NCBI GenBank assembly: GCA_017935745.1
Contig: JAGBGX010000008.1
Span: 36,415 to 100,414, forward strand
Length of the DNA stretch: 64,000 bases
Source: Treponema sp.
GTDB lineage: Bacteria > Spirochaetota > Spirochaetia > Treponematales > Treponemataceae
Reading direction: 5' to 3'
The notes under the pieces were generated by a model. The model worked only from the letters and a program-made list of their open reading frames with translations, did not search any database and was not told the origin of the DNA. The position numbers and the translations under genes were made by a program. Positions 35,805-45,235 of the stretch are shown here, in pieces. Position 1 is the first letter of the stretch. Each line of letters starts with the position of its first letter.

Positions 35805-37009
35805 TTTTCTTCAATATAATCCCGTATTGAATATCGGAAGATCTGCCGCTCTTCAAAAGCCTTTTGCACAAGAGAATCGATTTCCATGCGCTCATATATT
35901 TCCCGCGCAGTTTCCGCCGTTGCGCGCAGGACAGGATGCTTCGGACTGAACAGAACGCAGCAGTCTTCATACGGAAGAACTGATGTTTCATACGTTCCGA
36001 TAAACTGCGCAGTTTCAATTATTTCTTCCTTGTCAAGGCCCACGAGCGGGCGCAGGAGAGGCTTTTCAGCAAAGCTTTCAGTGACGGAAAGATTTTCGAT
36101 TGTCTGGCTTGCAACCTGCCCCAGGCTTTCCCCCGTGATAAGGCAGTCCGCGCCAATCCGGCCGGCAAGCAGGTTCGCCGCCTTCATCATGCACAGCCGC
36201 AGCATGAGCGTGCTGTACGCTTCGGGAGCCTTCTGCCGTATGCGCATCTGGACTTCAGTAAAGGAAATGATGTTCAGGTGCGTGTCCACGCCGAACTGCG
36301 CAATCGTCTGCGCAAGGGACTGGACTTTTTTCTGCGCTTCCTCGGACGTGTACGGATACGAGTGGAAGTACACGCACTCGACTTTCATTCCGCGCCGCAT
36401 CATGCGGTAACCTGCCACCGGACTGTCGATTCCGCCGGAAAGCAGCAGAAGCCCTTTTCCGCTCACGCCCACAGGAAGCCCGCGGCACGTCTTTTTCTGC
36501 GCGCAGTAAACGTAGCACTGCTCGCGCACTTCAATGCTGATGACAGCGTCAGGGCGGTGAACATCAACTGAAAGCGTCCCGTCATCAAACAGGACTCCCG
36601 CAGCTTCAGATGCAAGCTGATATGAGTTGAGCGGAAAATGCTTGTCCTCGCGGCGGGCCTCGATTTTAAAGCTCTGTGCGCCCCGGGATTTCGCCGCCTC
36701 ACCTTCCCGCCTGACGGCTGCCCGGATTGCATCAAGTGTCTTTTCCACAGCCTGCACTTTCGCCCAGCCCGTGATTCCGAGCAGATGGTCAAGCGCATGC
36801 TCAACAGCAGTGCAGGAATCCGGCGCGCACCGCACATACAGCCGCCCGGAGAGAATGCGCACCTTTGCGTCAGCTGCTTCCAAGGCAAGCCGGAGGTTGT
36901 TCACAAGCTGCTTTTCAAAGACATGGATATTCCCGCCCTTCAGAGTCAGCTCCCCTACTTTTCCAAGGTACGTTTCCGTATACGCAGATTCGTCAATTTC
37001 AGTCTTCAT
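35780..37009 (-). CDS. thiI: tRNA 4-thiouridine synthetase ThiI
   Basis: 409 residues. N-terminal ferredoxin-like and THUMP domains (about 15-165, GELTLKGGNIHVFEKQL) precede the PP-loop ATP pyrophosphatase domain, with LLLLSGGIDSPVAGYRMMRRG near residue 190. It activates U8 of tRNA for sulfur transfer. There is no C-terminal rhodanese domain, so sulfur must come by another route, as in many Gram-positive ThiI proteins. It lies 13 bases after the Wzi-like gene. Confidence 0.95.
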   Translation of the reverse strand: MKTEIDESAYTETYLGKVGELTLKGGNIHVFEKQLVNNLRLALEAADAKVRILSGRLYVRCAPDSCTAVEHALDHLLGITGWAKVQAVEKTLDAIRAAVRREGEAAKSRGAQSFKIEARREDKHFPLNSYQLASEAAGVLFDDGTLSVDVHRPDAVISIEVREQCYVYCAQKKTCRGLPVGVSGKGLLLLSGGIDSPVAGYRMMRRGMKVECVYFHSYPYTSEEAQKKVQSLAQTIAQFGVDTHLNIISFTEVQMRIRQKAPEAYSTLMLRLCMMKAANLLAGRIGADCLITGESLGQVASQTIENLSVTESFAEKPLLRPLVGLDKEEIIETAQFIGTYETSVLPYEDCCVLFSPKHPVLRATAETAREIYERMEIDSLVQKAFEERQIFRYSIRDYIEEKWAAKKSL

Positions 37010-37022
37010 CAGAATGCCTTTG

Positions 37023-38894
37023 CTAGAATGAAATGCTCACGCCGAATGTAAAGTACATATTCAGCCTGTCTGTAAGCTGCTCTGCCCACTGCCTGCGGAA
37101 ATCATCTGCTATTTTTGAAATAGAGTCCTCATAGTCAGGATCAGAGACGCTGTACGTTTTTCCGTCATATACAAATGACTCAACTTCGTCATCATCATTG
37201 TACTTCACATTTTCCATGCTTCCGCCGGGGAACATCTCGCCGGCAACACCATAGTTCCGGACATACTCAAAGCACACGCCGCCCTTCAGGCTGACACGCC
37301 TGCCTTTTTTTGACGGCTTAAAATCGTACTGCACATTCAGCCCGGTCTGAAGCGTGTACTGCACATGCTCCTGGTTCAGCCAGTTCATGGAATCCCACGC
37401 AGACTCCACATGGCGGCCGCTGCTTGACTTGCTGTTCGCAAACATTGAATGCGTGTTCACGGAGCCGTCCGTCGCATACACGCCCTTGGGAGCGCACAGG
37501 TACGTCATGGCCTCTTCATCGCTGAGCGACTCGCAGATGTTTGCATGGCGGATATACGTGGTGTCAATCGAAAGGCGAAGGCGGGAAAGCGGACGGAAGT
37601 CTACGGAAAACTTTATGGCATCGGAATTCGGTCCGTACGGGGAGCCGATCAGCACGCCGGAATTCGTGCAGTTCTGATAGTTCACGGTTGATGCAGTGAT
37701 TGAAGCCGAGCTGTCGCTGTCATACTGCCAGTGGCTGTATGTGTACGGAAGAATCATTGTGTAATTGACATTCAGCCGCTCCAGAAACGAATCCGCCGGC
37801 GTGTACACAAAGCCCGTCCGTGCCGCAATCCTGTACTTGGAGTCGAAATTCAGCTTAAAGAAATCTTCCGCCGGAAAATCATCGCACATGATGTCTGTTT
37901 CCCAGAGAACTCCGGGCGCAGGCTTTATGTCAATGAGCAGCCCCATCGCAAGGTTGTCCGAAGCTCCTCCGATTCCCTGCGCGACCATGTACGGAACAGG
38001 CAGCAGATAGGAAAAGTCAAATCTTCTTCCGTAGACAGAGCTTTCATAGAAAGAAACTGAAAGAAAATCAAACAGATCATATCCCACGGAATGAAACGCC
38101 ATCATCTTGTCGGGAACCAGATTCGACTCAAGCCCGTCATAGGAAGATGTCGCTCCAATCATTGAAATCTGCTGCGCATAGGAAAAGCGGCCGTTCAGGT
38201 ATGTGAAGGAAAAATTCCCTGAATGGTACCCGCTGTCATTCAAAGCAAGCCCTTCATTCAGGAACGCGGAATAGCCGCTGCGGTATACGCCGCCCTGCAC
38301 AAAAAGATTCCTGCGTCCCAGCGCAACCGCCTCATTGACATCAAGAAACATATCGGCAGACCCGACTGAAGCCGCGTCATAAATGCTGTCATGCAGGGAA
38401 TTTGAATACATCGGCATAAAGTCCGTGTCAGTGGCATTTGAGATGGCAAAGCCCGCCGAATATCCGATTGAAACAAAATCGTCTTTAAAGCCGAAGTCTC
38501 CCTTGACCGACGGATACAGCGCAATCATTTTGTCCGTGTCAGACGATGATTTTTCGCCGCCGTCAGTTTCTTCCATAGTGTGCTTTACATAAAAATCGCC
38601 TTCCATCGAAACATGGTACGGCTTTCCCATGACACGGCTGTATATGTCCAGCGCGCGCTCCTGATCGCGGGTCGTTCCGTTCTCTATGACTTCCTGAAGA
38701 ATTGCCTTTATATTCGCCAGCGGATACGGACGCAGCGGAGGAACATCAGTCACAAGGCCGCGGCTCTTCCAGCTCTGCGCATATTCATAGAATTCATCGC
38801 CGGGATCAGCAGAAACCTGCGCAACTGCCTGCGGAATGCAGCAGAAAAAAGCGAGCATCAGGGAAACCAGCGTCTTACAGCAGAATTGCTTCAT
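37023..38894 (-). CDS. Wzi-like outer-membrane beta-barrel protein 1
   Basis: 623 residues from ATG 38894, with GAGG 6 bases upstream. A signal peptide (FCCKTLVSLMLAFFCCIPQAVAQ) is followed by a short helical segment with RPYPLANIKAILQEVIENG, the pattern seen at the start of capsule-assembly Wzi-type barrels. Alternating beta strands then run to a C-terminal Phe (LNMYFTFGVSISF), the usual outer-membrane sorting end. Substrate is unknown. It follows the paralog 35 bases upstream; identity between the two is low but the layout is the same. Confidence 0.75.
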   Translation of the reverse strand: MKQFCCKTLVSLMLAFFCCIPQAVAQVSADPGDEFYEYAQSWKSRGLVTDVPPLRPYPLANIKAILQEVIENGTTRDQERALDIYSRVMGKPYHVSMEGDFYVKHTMEETDGGEKSSSDTDKMIALYPSVKGDFGFKDDFVSIGYSAGFAISNATDTDFMPMYSNSLHDSIYDAASVGSADMFLDVNEAVALGRRNLFVQGGVYRSGYSAFLNEGLALNDSGYHSGNFSFTYLNGRFSYAQQISMIGATSSYDGLESNLVPDKMMAFHSVGYDLFDFLSVSFYESSVYGRRFDFSYLLPVPYMVAQGIGGASDNLAMGLLIDIKPAPGVLWETDIMCDDFPAEDFFKLNFDSKYRIAARTGFVYTPADSFLERLNVNYTMILPYTYSHWQYDSDSSASITASTVNYQNCTNSGVLIGSPYGPNSDAIKFSVDFRPLSRLRLSIDTTYIRHANICESLSDEEAMTYLCAPKGVYATDGSVNTHSMFANSKSSSGRHVESAWDSMNWLNQEHVQYTLQTGLNVQYDFKPSKKGRRVSLKGGVCFEYVRNYGVAGEMFPGGSMENVKYNDDDEVESFVYDGKTYSVSDPDYEDSISKIADDFRRQWAEQLTDRLNMYFTFGVSISF

Positions 38895-38929
38895 ATCATA
38901 CCTCACAAAAAGCCTGCCAGGCTTTCACT

Positions 38930-40618
38930 CTAAAAGAAACGGATGTTTGCGGCAAATGCAATCTCAAATCCGCGCTCTGTCCGTCCCTGCTCATTATTGA
39001 AGTTGACGGCAACAGTATACGACGGCTGAAGCACCAGCGTAACAGTTTCCTTCGGGCTGAACGAGCCGCGCAGCGAAATCACATTCACATATTCGTTTGT
39101 TCCTGAAGGAGTCCGAAGCTTCTGCCGCCGCTTCGCTTCCTGCTCACCCTGCGAGCCGGAATCAGGAAACGCCCAGTCCCTGAGCGCATCCTCGCTTTCA
39201 GTGTCGAATTCCTTTCCTTCATGCCAGTCCATGTTCCTGAACACTTTTGTCCCGGAGTATTCGCCGCAGGCCTTCAGAAGATACGAAGCGCCGAGCGACC
39301 AGCGTCCCGGCCGTTCATAGCTGAAGCTGAGCTTTCCTGCCGCAGTGTCCGGCCCGAACGGCGTTCCGATCCATTCATAGAACACATGCTTTGTGTCGCC
39401 GAGGTTTTCCCGGTAGTTCCTGACCATCGACCAGTCCGGGCTTTCCTTTATGTACATATACGGATCAGTGTACGTTCCCTCAAGCCACACGTGAAAATAT
39501 CCGTCCTTAAACGGAATATATGACTCAATTCCTCCCTGAAACGCAAGGCCGTTCGGAGTCGTGTCGTCATCAAAATTGCCCGTCTCATACGGAGTCTGGA
39601 ACTGCGTCATAGCGAATTCGCCGTACAGACGCACACATTTCACCGGGGCGTACTCCAGCTTAAGCGCAAGATAGTCGCACGTATTGCTTTCGTTGTGTCC
39701 GTAGTCACGCCATGCCGCAAATCCATGGAAAATCGTCCACGGATTCAGGTAGCGCAGCTCTACCGGCGCATAAACAAGCAGCGACTCACGGGCGGAAAAC
39801 AAAAGCTTTTTAAAGAAGCGGAAGCTCAGCTCATGGGAATACAGGTATTTTCCTACGTTGAACTGATTCACATTCATTGCATACCTGAAATTCGGCGTGT
39901 AAAAGCCAAGCTCGGCATAGCTTGAGCCGGTAAAGTATTCGCTTTGGGCAATGCTTCCTGAGAGGGAGCGCGAAAACGAGGAAGCGCCGCTTCCGAGCCG
40001 GAAAAGCAGGGACGTTTCCTCTGAAAAAGCATAGCTGGTGCTGAAATATCCCGTGTCTGGAAAATTGATGTCAATCTCATCGGCAGAAAGAGGAATGCTC
40101 GTATAGCCGTCATTTTCTTCCATCGAATTTTTATTTTTCGCAAAACGCGCCTCAAAGAGCATGGTGAACCAGTCGGCGGCTTCTATTTTCACCGGAACAT
40201 ACAGCAGCGGCTTCTTATCATACCGTGAAAAGACCCATTCCAGATCATCGTTCTGCTTATAGTAGCCTTCCACGTTCATCTCAAGCCCCAGCCCGAGCTT
40301 GAGCAGGTCAGGCCCGAATTCCAGCGGCGTATAGGAACACCATGACTCTATCCTGTCATACTGCATCTTTCCGGCAGCGCTCAAGGATTCATAGCTGGCT
40401 TCCTTCAGGAAAAAGCGGATTTCTCCCACGGAAAGCGGAGCGCGGCCGCAAAAGTCAAGCCGGCCTTCCTCCAGGGCAACAGAGGCGAGCGCGTCATACA
40501 CCCAGCTTCCGGGAGGCGCAAGCTCATTTTTTCCTCTGGCAGCCGCAGGAAAGAGCAAAAAACAGAAAAAAGCCGCACACAGCACGCCGCATTTCTTGCA
40601 AAAAACACCGCTTTTCAT
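38930..40618 (-). CDS. Wzi-like outer-membrane beta-barrel protein 2
   Basis: 562 residues from ATG 40618 (MKSGVFCKKCGVL). Signal peptide (CGVLCAAFFCFLLFPAAARG), then GRAPLSVGEIRFFLKEASYESLSAAG as the helical start, then repeated amphipathic strands ending GFEIAFAANIRFF with a terminal Phe. I prefer this ATG to the one at 40624 because the promoter's predicted start point lies between them. It heads an operon of two barrels and thiI, and is divergent from the glycosyltransferase gene. Confidence 0.75.
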   Translation of the reverse strand: MKSGVFCKKCGVLCAAFFCFLLFPAAARGKNELAPPGSWVYDALASVALEEGRLDFCGRAPLSVGEIRFFLKEASYESLSAAGKMQYDRIESWCSYTPLEFGPDLLKLGLGLEMNVEGYYKQNDDLEWVFSRYDKKPLLYVPVKIEAADWFTMLFEARFAKNKNSMEENDGYTSIPLSADEIDINFPDTGYFSTSYAFSEETSLLFRLGSGASSFSRSLSGSIAQSEYFTGSSYAELGFYTPNFRYAMNVNQFNVGKYLYSHELSFRFFKKLLFSARESLLVYAPVELRYLNPWTIFHGFAAWRDYGHNESNTCDYLALKLEYAPVKCVRLYGEFAMTQFQTPYETGNFDDDTTPNGLAFQGGIESYIPFKDGYFHVWLEGTYTDPYMYIKESPDWSMVRNYRENLGDTKHVFYEWIGTPFGPDTAAGKLSFSYERPGRWSLGASYLLKACGEYSGTKVFRNMDWHEGKEFDTESEDALRDWAFPDSGSQGEQEAKRRQKLRTPSGTNEYVNVISLRGSFSPKETVTLVLQPSYTVAVNFNNEQGRTERGFEIAFAANIRFF

Positions 40619-40627
40619 AATCATGCA

Positions 40628-40656
40628 ATTCTACTTGATTCTTGCAGAAAGTACAA
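40628..40656 (-). promoter_or_regulatory. Promoter of the Wzi-like operon, near-leaderless
   Basis: TTGTAC, 17 bases, TAGAAT, reading left. The predicted start point is about 3 bases before ATG 40618. It overlaps the divergent promoter of the glycosyltransferase gene, so the two polymerases may compete. Confidence 0.6.
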
Positions 40657-40670
40657 GCATAAGGTACACT
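40642..40670 (+). promoter_or_regulatory. Promoter of the glycosyltransferase operon, near-leaderless
   Basis: TTGCAG, 17 bases, TACACT; the -10 box ends 8 bases before ATG 40679, leaving a leader of about 2 bases. It overlaps the opposing promoter over 15 bases. Confidence 0.6.
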
Positions 40671-40678
40671 TACAGGAT

Positions 40679-41905
40679 ATGAAAGTCGCACTGTTTACAG
40701 ACGCATATTTTCCCCGGATAAACGGAGTGTCAGTCTCCGTCCATTCCTATGCCGAGGAGCTTTCCCGGCTCGGGCATACGGTATGCATTGTCTGCCTTGA
40801 ATATACGGAAGAACAGCAGAAAAGCTCTTTTTTTGACGAAAAGTCAAACGACAGAAAAGCTCCGTTCAAAATCATCAGGATTCCTTCGGCAGCATTCGCC
40901 TTTTCCAAGGAAGACAGGATGGTCCGCCTTGACAAGTGGCGCACGATAAAAAAATCCATGGACGAATTCAAGCCCGACATAGTTCACATCAACTCAGAAT
41001 GGACTATCGGATACTTCGGCGCAATCTACTGCCGCCACCGGCATCTTCCGTTTGTATTCACATTCCACACCCTGTGGGAAGACTACCTTGCAAACTACAT
41101 AACCTTTATGCCTGAGCGGGGGCTGCGGAAAATCGGAATGGAAGTCGTGCGCTTCTATCTGAAGAGAGCTGATGTCATTATTGCGCCCACAAAGCGCATT
41201 GCGCAAGTTGTCAGCCGGTACGGAATCACGCGGAAAGTGCATATTCTCCCGACGGGAATCCCAGGCTCAAAGCTCATCTTCAATCCTGCCCAGGCTGAAT
41301 TTGTGAGCCGCACCATCTATGAAAAATTTCCGCTGCTAAAAGGGAAAAAAATCCTTCTGTTTGTAGGGCGCATCGTCAAAGAAAAAAACCTTCCGTTCCT
41401 TTTTGACGTCCTGAAAAAAATCCGCGCGGTGCTGCCGGACACTGCGCTTCTTATGGTCGGCGGCGGGCCGTATCTTGAAGAGCTTCAGGAGCTTTCCGCA
41501 AGAAGCGGTCTTTCAGATTCCGTTTTCTTTACAGGATATATAGAGGGAAATGACCTCATTTACTTTTACAAGATATCATCTGTCTTTACATTTCCGAGCA
41601 AGACTGAAACGCAGGGGCTTGTCACCGCGGAGGCAATGCTGTGCGGGCTTCCGGTCGTTGCAATCGGGGAAATGGGCACAATCGATGTCATGCAGGGCGA
41701 CAACGGCGGATTTATGGTCCGCGATGATGCTGACGAATTCGCGGGCAAAGTCATCATGCTTCTGACTGACAGCGCGCTTCACGAGCAAAAGGCACAGGAA
41801 GCGGCAGAATGGGGAAGCAAATGGAAAATTTCCTCGCTGACACCGAAGCTTATCAGCTGCTATGAAGAAGCCCGGGAAATCAGCCGGAAAAGGGAGTCAA
41901 AGTGA
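40679..41905 (+). CDS. Family-4 glycosyltransferase, probably a diacylglycerol glucosyltransferase
   Basis: 408 residues, GT-B fold. N-terminal FTDAYFPRINGVSVSVHSYAEEL and C-terminal FPSKTETQGLVTAEAMLCGLPVVA (the E-x7-E motif) are typical of GT4 enzymes. The opening and the HTLWEDYLANYI region resemble bacterial alpha-monoglucosyldiacylglycerol synthases, so a glycolipid role at the inner membrane is likely but not proven. It overlaps the next gene by 4 bases (GTGA). Confidence 0.88.
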   Translation: MKVALFTDAYFPRINGVSVSVHSYAEELSRLGHTVCIVCLEYTEEQQKSSFFDEKSNDRKAPFKIIRIPSAAFAFSKEDRMVRLDKWRTIKKSMDEFKPDIVHINSEWTIGYFGAIYCRHRHLPFVFTFHTLWEDYLANYITFMPERGLRKIGMEVVRFYLKRADVIIAPTKRIAQVVSRYGITRKVHILPTGIPGSKLIFNPAQAEFVSRTIYEKFPLLKGKKILLFVGRIVKEKNLPFLFDVLKKIRAVLPDTALLMVGGGPYLEELQELSARSGLSDSVFFTGYIEGNDLIYFYKISSVFTFPSKTETQGLVTAEAMLCGLPVVAIGEMGTIDVMQGDNGGFMVRDDADEFAGKVIMLLTDSALHEQKAQEAAEWGSKWKISSLTPKLISCYEEAREISRKRESK

Positions 41906-42714
41906 CCGCGGAAGAAAAACAGGCAGTATACGCGCTTTTAAAGGCAGCTTCCTCATGGAGCCTCGGCTACAGCCCGTCCTCTTTCGATGAAACTGTTTCC
42001 TTTCAGGACGATATCACCGTATGTGAGGCACCAGAGCCGGAGCCAGAGCCGCAGGCAGAAATCCAAAACGCAGCCCGGGACAGCCAGCCGCAGCTCCGTC
42101 TCACGCTCGAAGCAGTCTATGCAAAAATCTCCGCCTGCCAGAACTGCATCCTGAGCAAGACCCGCATCCACACAGTTCCCGGGGAAGGCGTGCAGAATCC
42201 GTGCGTCATGGTAATCGGGGAAGGCCCGGGCGAAGAGGAGGACAAGAGCGGCCGTCCGTTTGTCGGAAAGGCGGGACAGCTGCTCGACAAGATGCTCGCT
42301 TCAATCGGGCTTGGACGGCGCGCAAACTGCTACATAGCGAACATCGTCAAGTGCCGTCCGCCGCGCAACAGAACTCCTATGCCTGACGAAGCCGCAGCCT
42401 GCGCAGGATACCTTCAGGCGCAGATTCATCTGCTAGCTCCGCAGTTCATACTTGCCATGGGCAGGACAGCAGTCCAGAACCTGCTTCAGACATCGGAAGG
42501 CATAAACGCGCTCAGGGGAAAATGGCTCGAATACAGCGCCGGAAGCAAAACGATTCCTCTCATGGCAACATACCATCCCAGCGCGCTTTTACGCGATGAA
42601 AACCTGAAGAGGCCCGCATGGGACGACTTAAAGGCGTTCCGCACAAGGCTGCTCAAGGAAATTCCTGATTACTCAGAGCCGTTCTATGCAGAGCAAAACA
42701 GCCAGATACATTGA
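41902..42714 (+). CDS. Family-4 uracil-DNA glycosylase
   Basis: 270 residues, GTG start overlapping the previous stop. The core (about 75-265) has GEGPGEEEDKSGRPFVGKAGQLLDKML (motif A) and ATYHPSALLRD (motif B). Cys residues in ISACQNCILSKTR and IVKCRPPRN fit the iron-sulfur cluster ligands of this family. It removes uracil from DNA. The N-terminal 70 residues are Pro/Glu-rich (EAPEPEPEPQAE) and probably disordered, an extension absent from many homologs. Confidence 0.93.
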   Translation: MTAEEKQAVYALLKAASSWSLGYSPSSFDETVSFQDDITVCEAPEPEPEPQAEIQNAARDSQPQLRLTLEAVYAKISACQNCILSKTRIHTVPGEGVQNPCVMVIGEGPGEEEDKSGRPFVGKAGQLLDKMLASIGLGRRANCYIANIVKCRPPRNRTPMPDEAAACAGYLQAQIHLLAPQFILAMGRTAVQNLLQTSEGINALRGKWLEYSAGSKTIPLMATYHPSALLRDENLKRPAWDDLKAFRTRLLKEIPDYSEPFYAEQNSQIH

Positions 42715-44695
42715 TGTCGTTCTCAATGTTCCGCTGAACCAGGCGTTCACCTACCGGGTGCCGGAAGAAGCTGCTGAAAGCCAGCGGGAAAATCCGTTCG
42801 GACTCAGGGTCGAAGTGAAATTCGGGAACAGGAAGACAACCGGCTTTGTGATCGCATCATACAGCTCTCTGCCGGAAACATGCGCCGTCAGCGAGGAAAA
42901 AATCAGGAGAGCCGTGCGCTATGCAGACAGCGAGCCGCTCCTCACGGAAGAGCTGCTTGAACTTGCGCGCTTTATGAGCAGCTACTACATCGCCGCAATC
43001 GGAGAATGCGTCTGCACGATGATTCCCTCGGGAAAGCGGGAAACGGAGCTTCCGGGATTCATCTTTGCCCAGGATGAAGAAAGCTTTGAAAAAAAAACGC
43101 TGAGCGAAGAACAGCAGGCCGCCGTGCAGGACATCCTTTCGCCCCGTCAGGGCAGCCCGTTTCACTATCTGTACGGAACAACAGGAAGCGGAAAAACGGA
43201 AGTGTTCCTTGCCGCCGCAGAACAAGTCCTCTCGCAGGGAAAGGGAGCCATTTATCTTGTGCCTGAGATCGCCCTCACGCCGCAGGTCACGCAGGCTGTC
43301 TGCAAGAGGTTCGGAACGGCAGTCGCAGTGCTTCACTCGCAGCTCACGCCAAGCCAGCGCCTCGGCGAGTGGAAGCGCATTCTCCGGCGGGAAGCACGCA
43401 TCGCAGTCGGCGCGCGCAGCGCAGTCTTCGCGCCCGTTCCCGACCTGGGGCTTATCATCATTGACGAAGAGCATGACGCTTCCTACAAGTCAGGCTCATC
43501 CCCGCGCTACCATGCCCGCCAGATTGCCATGGCGAGATGCAAGAAAGCCGGCATTCCGCTTGTCATGGGCTCGGCCACGCCGTCCGTGGAAGCATATCAT
43601 TCCATGCAGACCGGAACCATCGCCAGGCACACGCTCACAAAGCGGATTGCAGGCGGAGAGCTGCCTGACATTCAGTGCGTAAACCTGAGCCTCGAGCCTT
43701 CCTCGGAAAGCTGCATTTCAAGGGCACTGCACCAGGAAATCAGCCGGACGCTCGCAGAAAAAAAGCAGGCAATCCTTTTTCTCAACAGGCGGGGATTCGC
43801 TCACTTTTTCAGGTGCTCGCTCTGCGGATTTGAGCTTATGTGCAAAAACTGCTCCGTCCCCATGACCTATCACAAAAGCGAAAACAGGCTGAGATGCCAC
43901 TACTGCGGCTACTCAGTCCCGCCTCCGCAGCAGTGCCCGGAATGCGGCTCGCTTGACATCGGCTACTCAGGATTCGGGACAGAATATATTGAAGCTGAAG
44001 TAAAGGCGAAGTTTCCCAACGCGCGGACAGTGCGCATCGACACGGATTCGCTTCATCACAAGGGAGAGCTTCAGGAAAAGCTGCTTGACTTTAAGAACGG
44101 AGCCTACGACATCATGCTCGGCACGCAGATGGTTGCAAAAGGCCTCAATTTTCCCAGGCTCCGGCTCGCCGCAGTCATGCTTGCAGACACATCGCTCCAT
44201 CTGCCGGACTTTAGGGCGGCGGAACGGACTTTTGCGCTCATAACGCAGGTCGCAGGACGGGCCGGACGCTTTTTTCCCGGCGGAAAAGTGATTGTGCAGA
44301 GCTACAGCCCGGAGCGGGAGGCAGTCGCATTCGCGGTGCACAGCCAGGCCGAGGAATTCTACCGCAGCGAGCTTGCAGCCAGACAGATGCTGCATTTTCC
44401 GCCCTACTCCAGGCTCCTGCGCCTTGTGTTCCGCTCGTTCAGCGCTCAGGCGGCACAGGACGCAGCGGACGCGGCATACCGGCTTCTCAGCGAAAACGCT
44501 TCTGCGGAAGCCGAGCTGCTCGGGCCGGCAGAATGCCCCCTGGAACTGGTGAACGGCAGCCACCGCTTCCAGATACTGCTGCGCGCAAGCCGGATTTCGC
44601 CTTTGCAGGAAGCGGCACGGAAGCTCGTGTTCGGCTACCGGCCTCCCAAGGATGTCTATATCGAAGCAGACACAGACCCCGTGAACATGCTGTAG
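42686..44695 (+). CDS. priA: Primosomal replication-restart helicase PriA
   Basis: 669 residues, somewhat shorter than the E. coli protein. Domains: N-terminal 3'-end binding domain (1-105), helicase with LYGTTGSGKTEVFLAAAEQ near residue 165 and LIIIDEEHDASYK, and the zinc-binding insert with four CxxC-type pairs (CSLCGFELMCKNC, CHYCGY, CPECGS). It reloads the replisome at stalled forks. It overlaps the glycosylase gene by 29 bases, so the three genes from 40.7 kb form one operon. Confidence 0.95.
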   Translation: MQSKTARYIDVVLNVPLNQAFTYRVPEEAAESQRENPFGLRVEVKFGNRKTTGFVIASYSSLPETCAVSEEKIRRAVRYADSEPLLTEELLELARFMSSYYIAAIGECVCTMIPSGKRETELPGFIFAQDEESFEKKTLSEEQQAAVQDILSPRQGSPFHYLYGTTGSGKTEVFLAAAEQVLSQGKGAIYLVPEIALTPQVTQAVCKRFGTAVAVLHSQLTPSQRLGEWKRILRREARIAVGARSAVFAPVPDLGLIIIDEEHDASYKSGSSPRYHARQIAMARCKKAGIPLVMGSATPSVEAYHSMQTGTIARHTLTKRIAGGELPDIQCVNLSLEPSSESCISRALHQEISRTLAEKKQAILFLNRRGFAHFFRCSLCGFELMCKNCSVPMTYHKSENRLRCHYCGYSVPPPQQCPECGSLDIGYSGFGTEYIEAEVKAKFPNARTVRIDTDSLHHKGELQEKLLDFKNGAYDIMLGTQMVAKGLNFPRLRLAAVMLADTSLHLPDFRAAERTFALITQVAGRAGRFFPGGKVIVQSYSPEREAVAFAVHSQAEEFYRSELAARQMLHFPPYSRLLRLVFRSFSAQAAQDAADAAYRLLSENASAEAELLGPAECPLELVNGSHRFQILLRASRISPLQEAARKLVFGYRPPKDVYIEADTDPVNML

Positions 44696-44750
44696 GTTTT
44701 CTTCCGCTTGGAAGCGGAAAAGAACCTTTAAAGAGGGGAAGCCCTCTTCA

Positions 44751-44835
44751 ACTAGCTTATGGAGGGAGGAGAAACCTCTACTTGCGAGGCGGGTTTCTCC
44801 TCCCTCCATACCACCCGCCTCTTCCAGCACGCTCT
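44751..44835 (-). repeat. Hairpin element A of a repeat family
   Basis: A perfect 19-base stem (TATGGAGGGAGGAGAAACC, 44758-44776, with its complement at 44792-44810) encloses the 15-base loop TCTACTTGCGAGGCG. On the minus strand the flank reads AGCGTGCTGG (44833-44824). The loop and the flank recur in element C at 48.9 kb in the opposite orientation, while the stem sequence differs. It follows priA, where it may also end transcription. Confidence 0.85.
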
Positions 44836-45235
44836 TGTTTCGTTTTTGGGCAACGGAGCTTTCTCTGGTTTCGGAGCGCACGTTTTCAACGATGAAGTGC
44901 GGTCAGTGAGCCTTCCGAACTGACCAAATGCGGTGGTTTCGGCAGTCTCAGTCACCGAACACCGTATCATCGTCAGTCATTCCGGGCGTGGCGGGGAATT
45001 TCTTTTGCTTGTGCAGGCGGCCGGGCTGTGGTATACTGTCTGTCATAACACGTGGCATGAATGTCTGCGTATGTGCTTTTTCTGCCGTGAACGGGAGGGG
45101 CGGCGGAACTTGTCTGGAAGAAACCATCTTTTGTGCGCGGATTCCCTGGGCCGCACTGTTTTTCCTTTTTAACAATCTCTGCCGTCGGGCGGAGTTATAT
45201 TTTTTTAGTCCGCATTGCGGACGTGGAGGGAGCCT
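44836..45235. other. 400-base stretch without a supported gene
   Basis: Short open frames here have skewed, Cys/Arg-rich composition and no recognisable family. Visible structures are GGTCAGT/ACTGACC (44901-44925 region), CATTCCGGG-type palindromic sequence near 44979, and a promoter-like pair TTGTGC-17-TATACT (45009-45037, plus strand) pointing at the split gene that follows. It may hold decayed mobile DNA; nothing definite can be named. Confidence 0.5.
45009..45037 (+). promoter_or_regulatory. Candidate promoter of the split IHF-like gene
   Basis: TTGTGC, 17 bases, TATACT. It would give a leader of nearly 200 bases before ATG 45236, far longer than other leaders in this window. Confidence 0.45.

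Noticed and set aside
43967..44881. 304-residue frame antisense to priA
   Set aside because: It lies opposite a well-supported gene and follows its codon pattern; a shadow frame.
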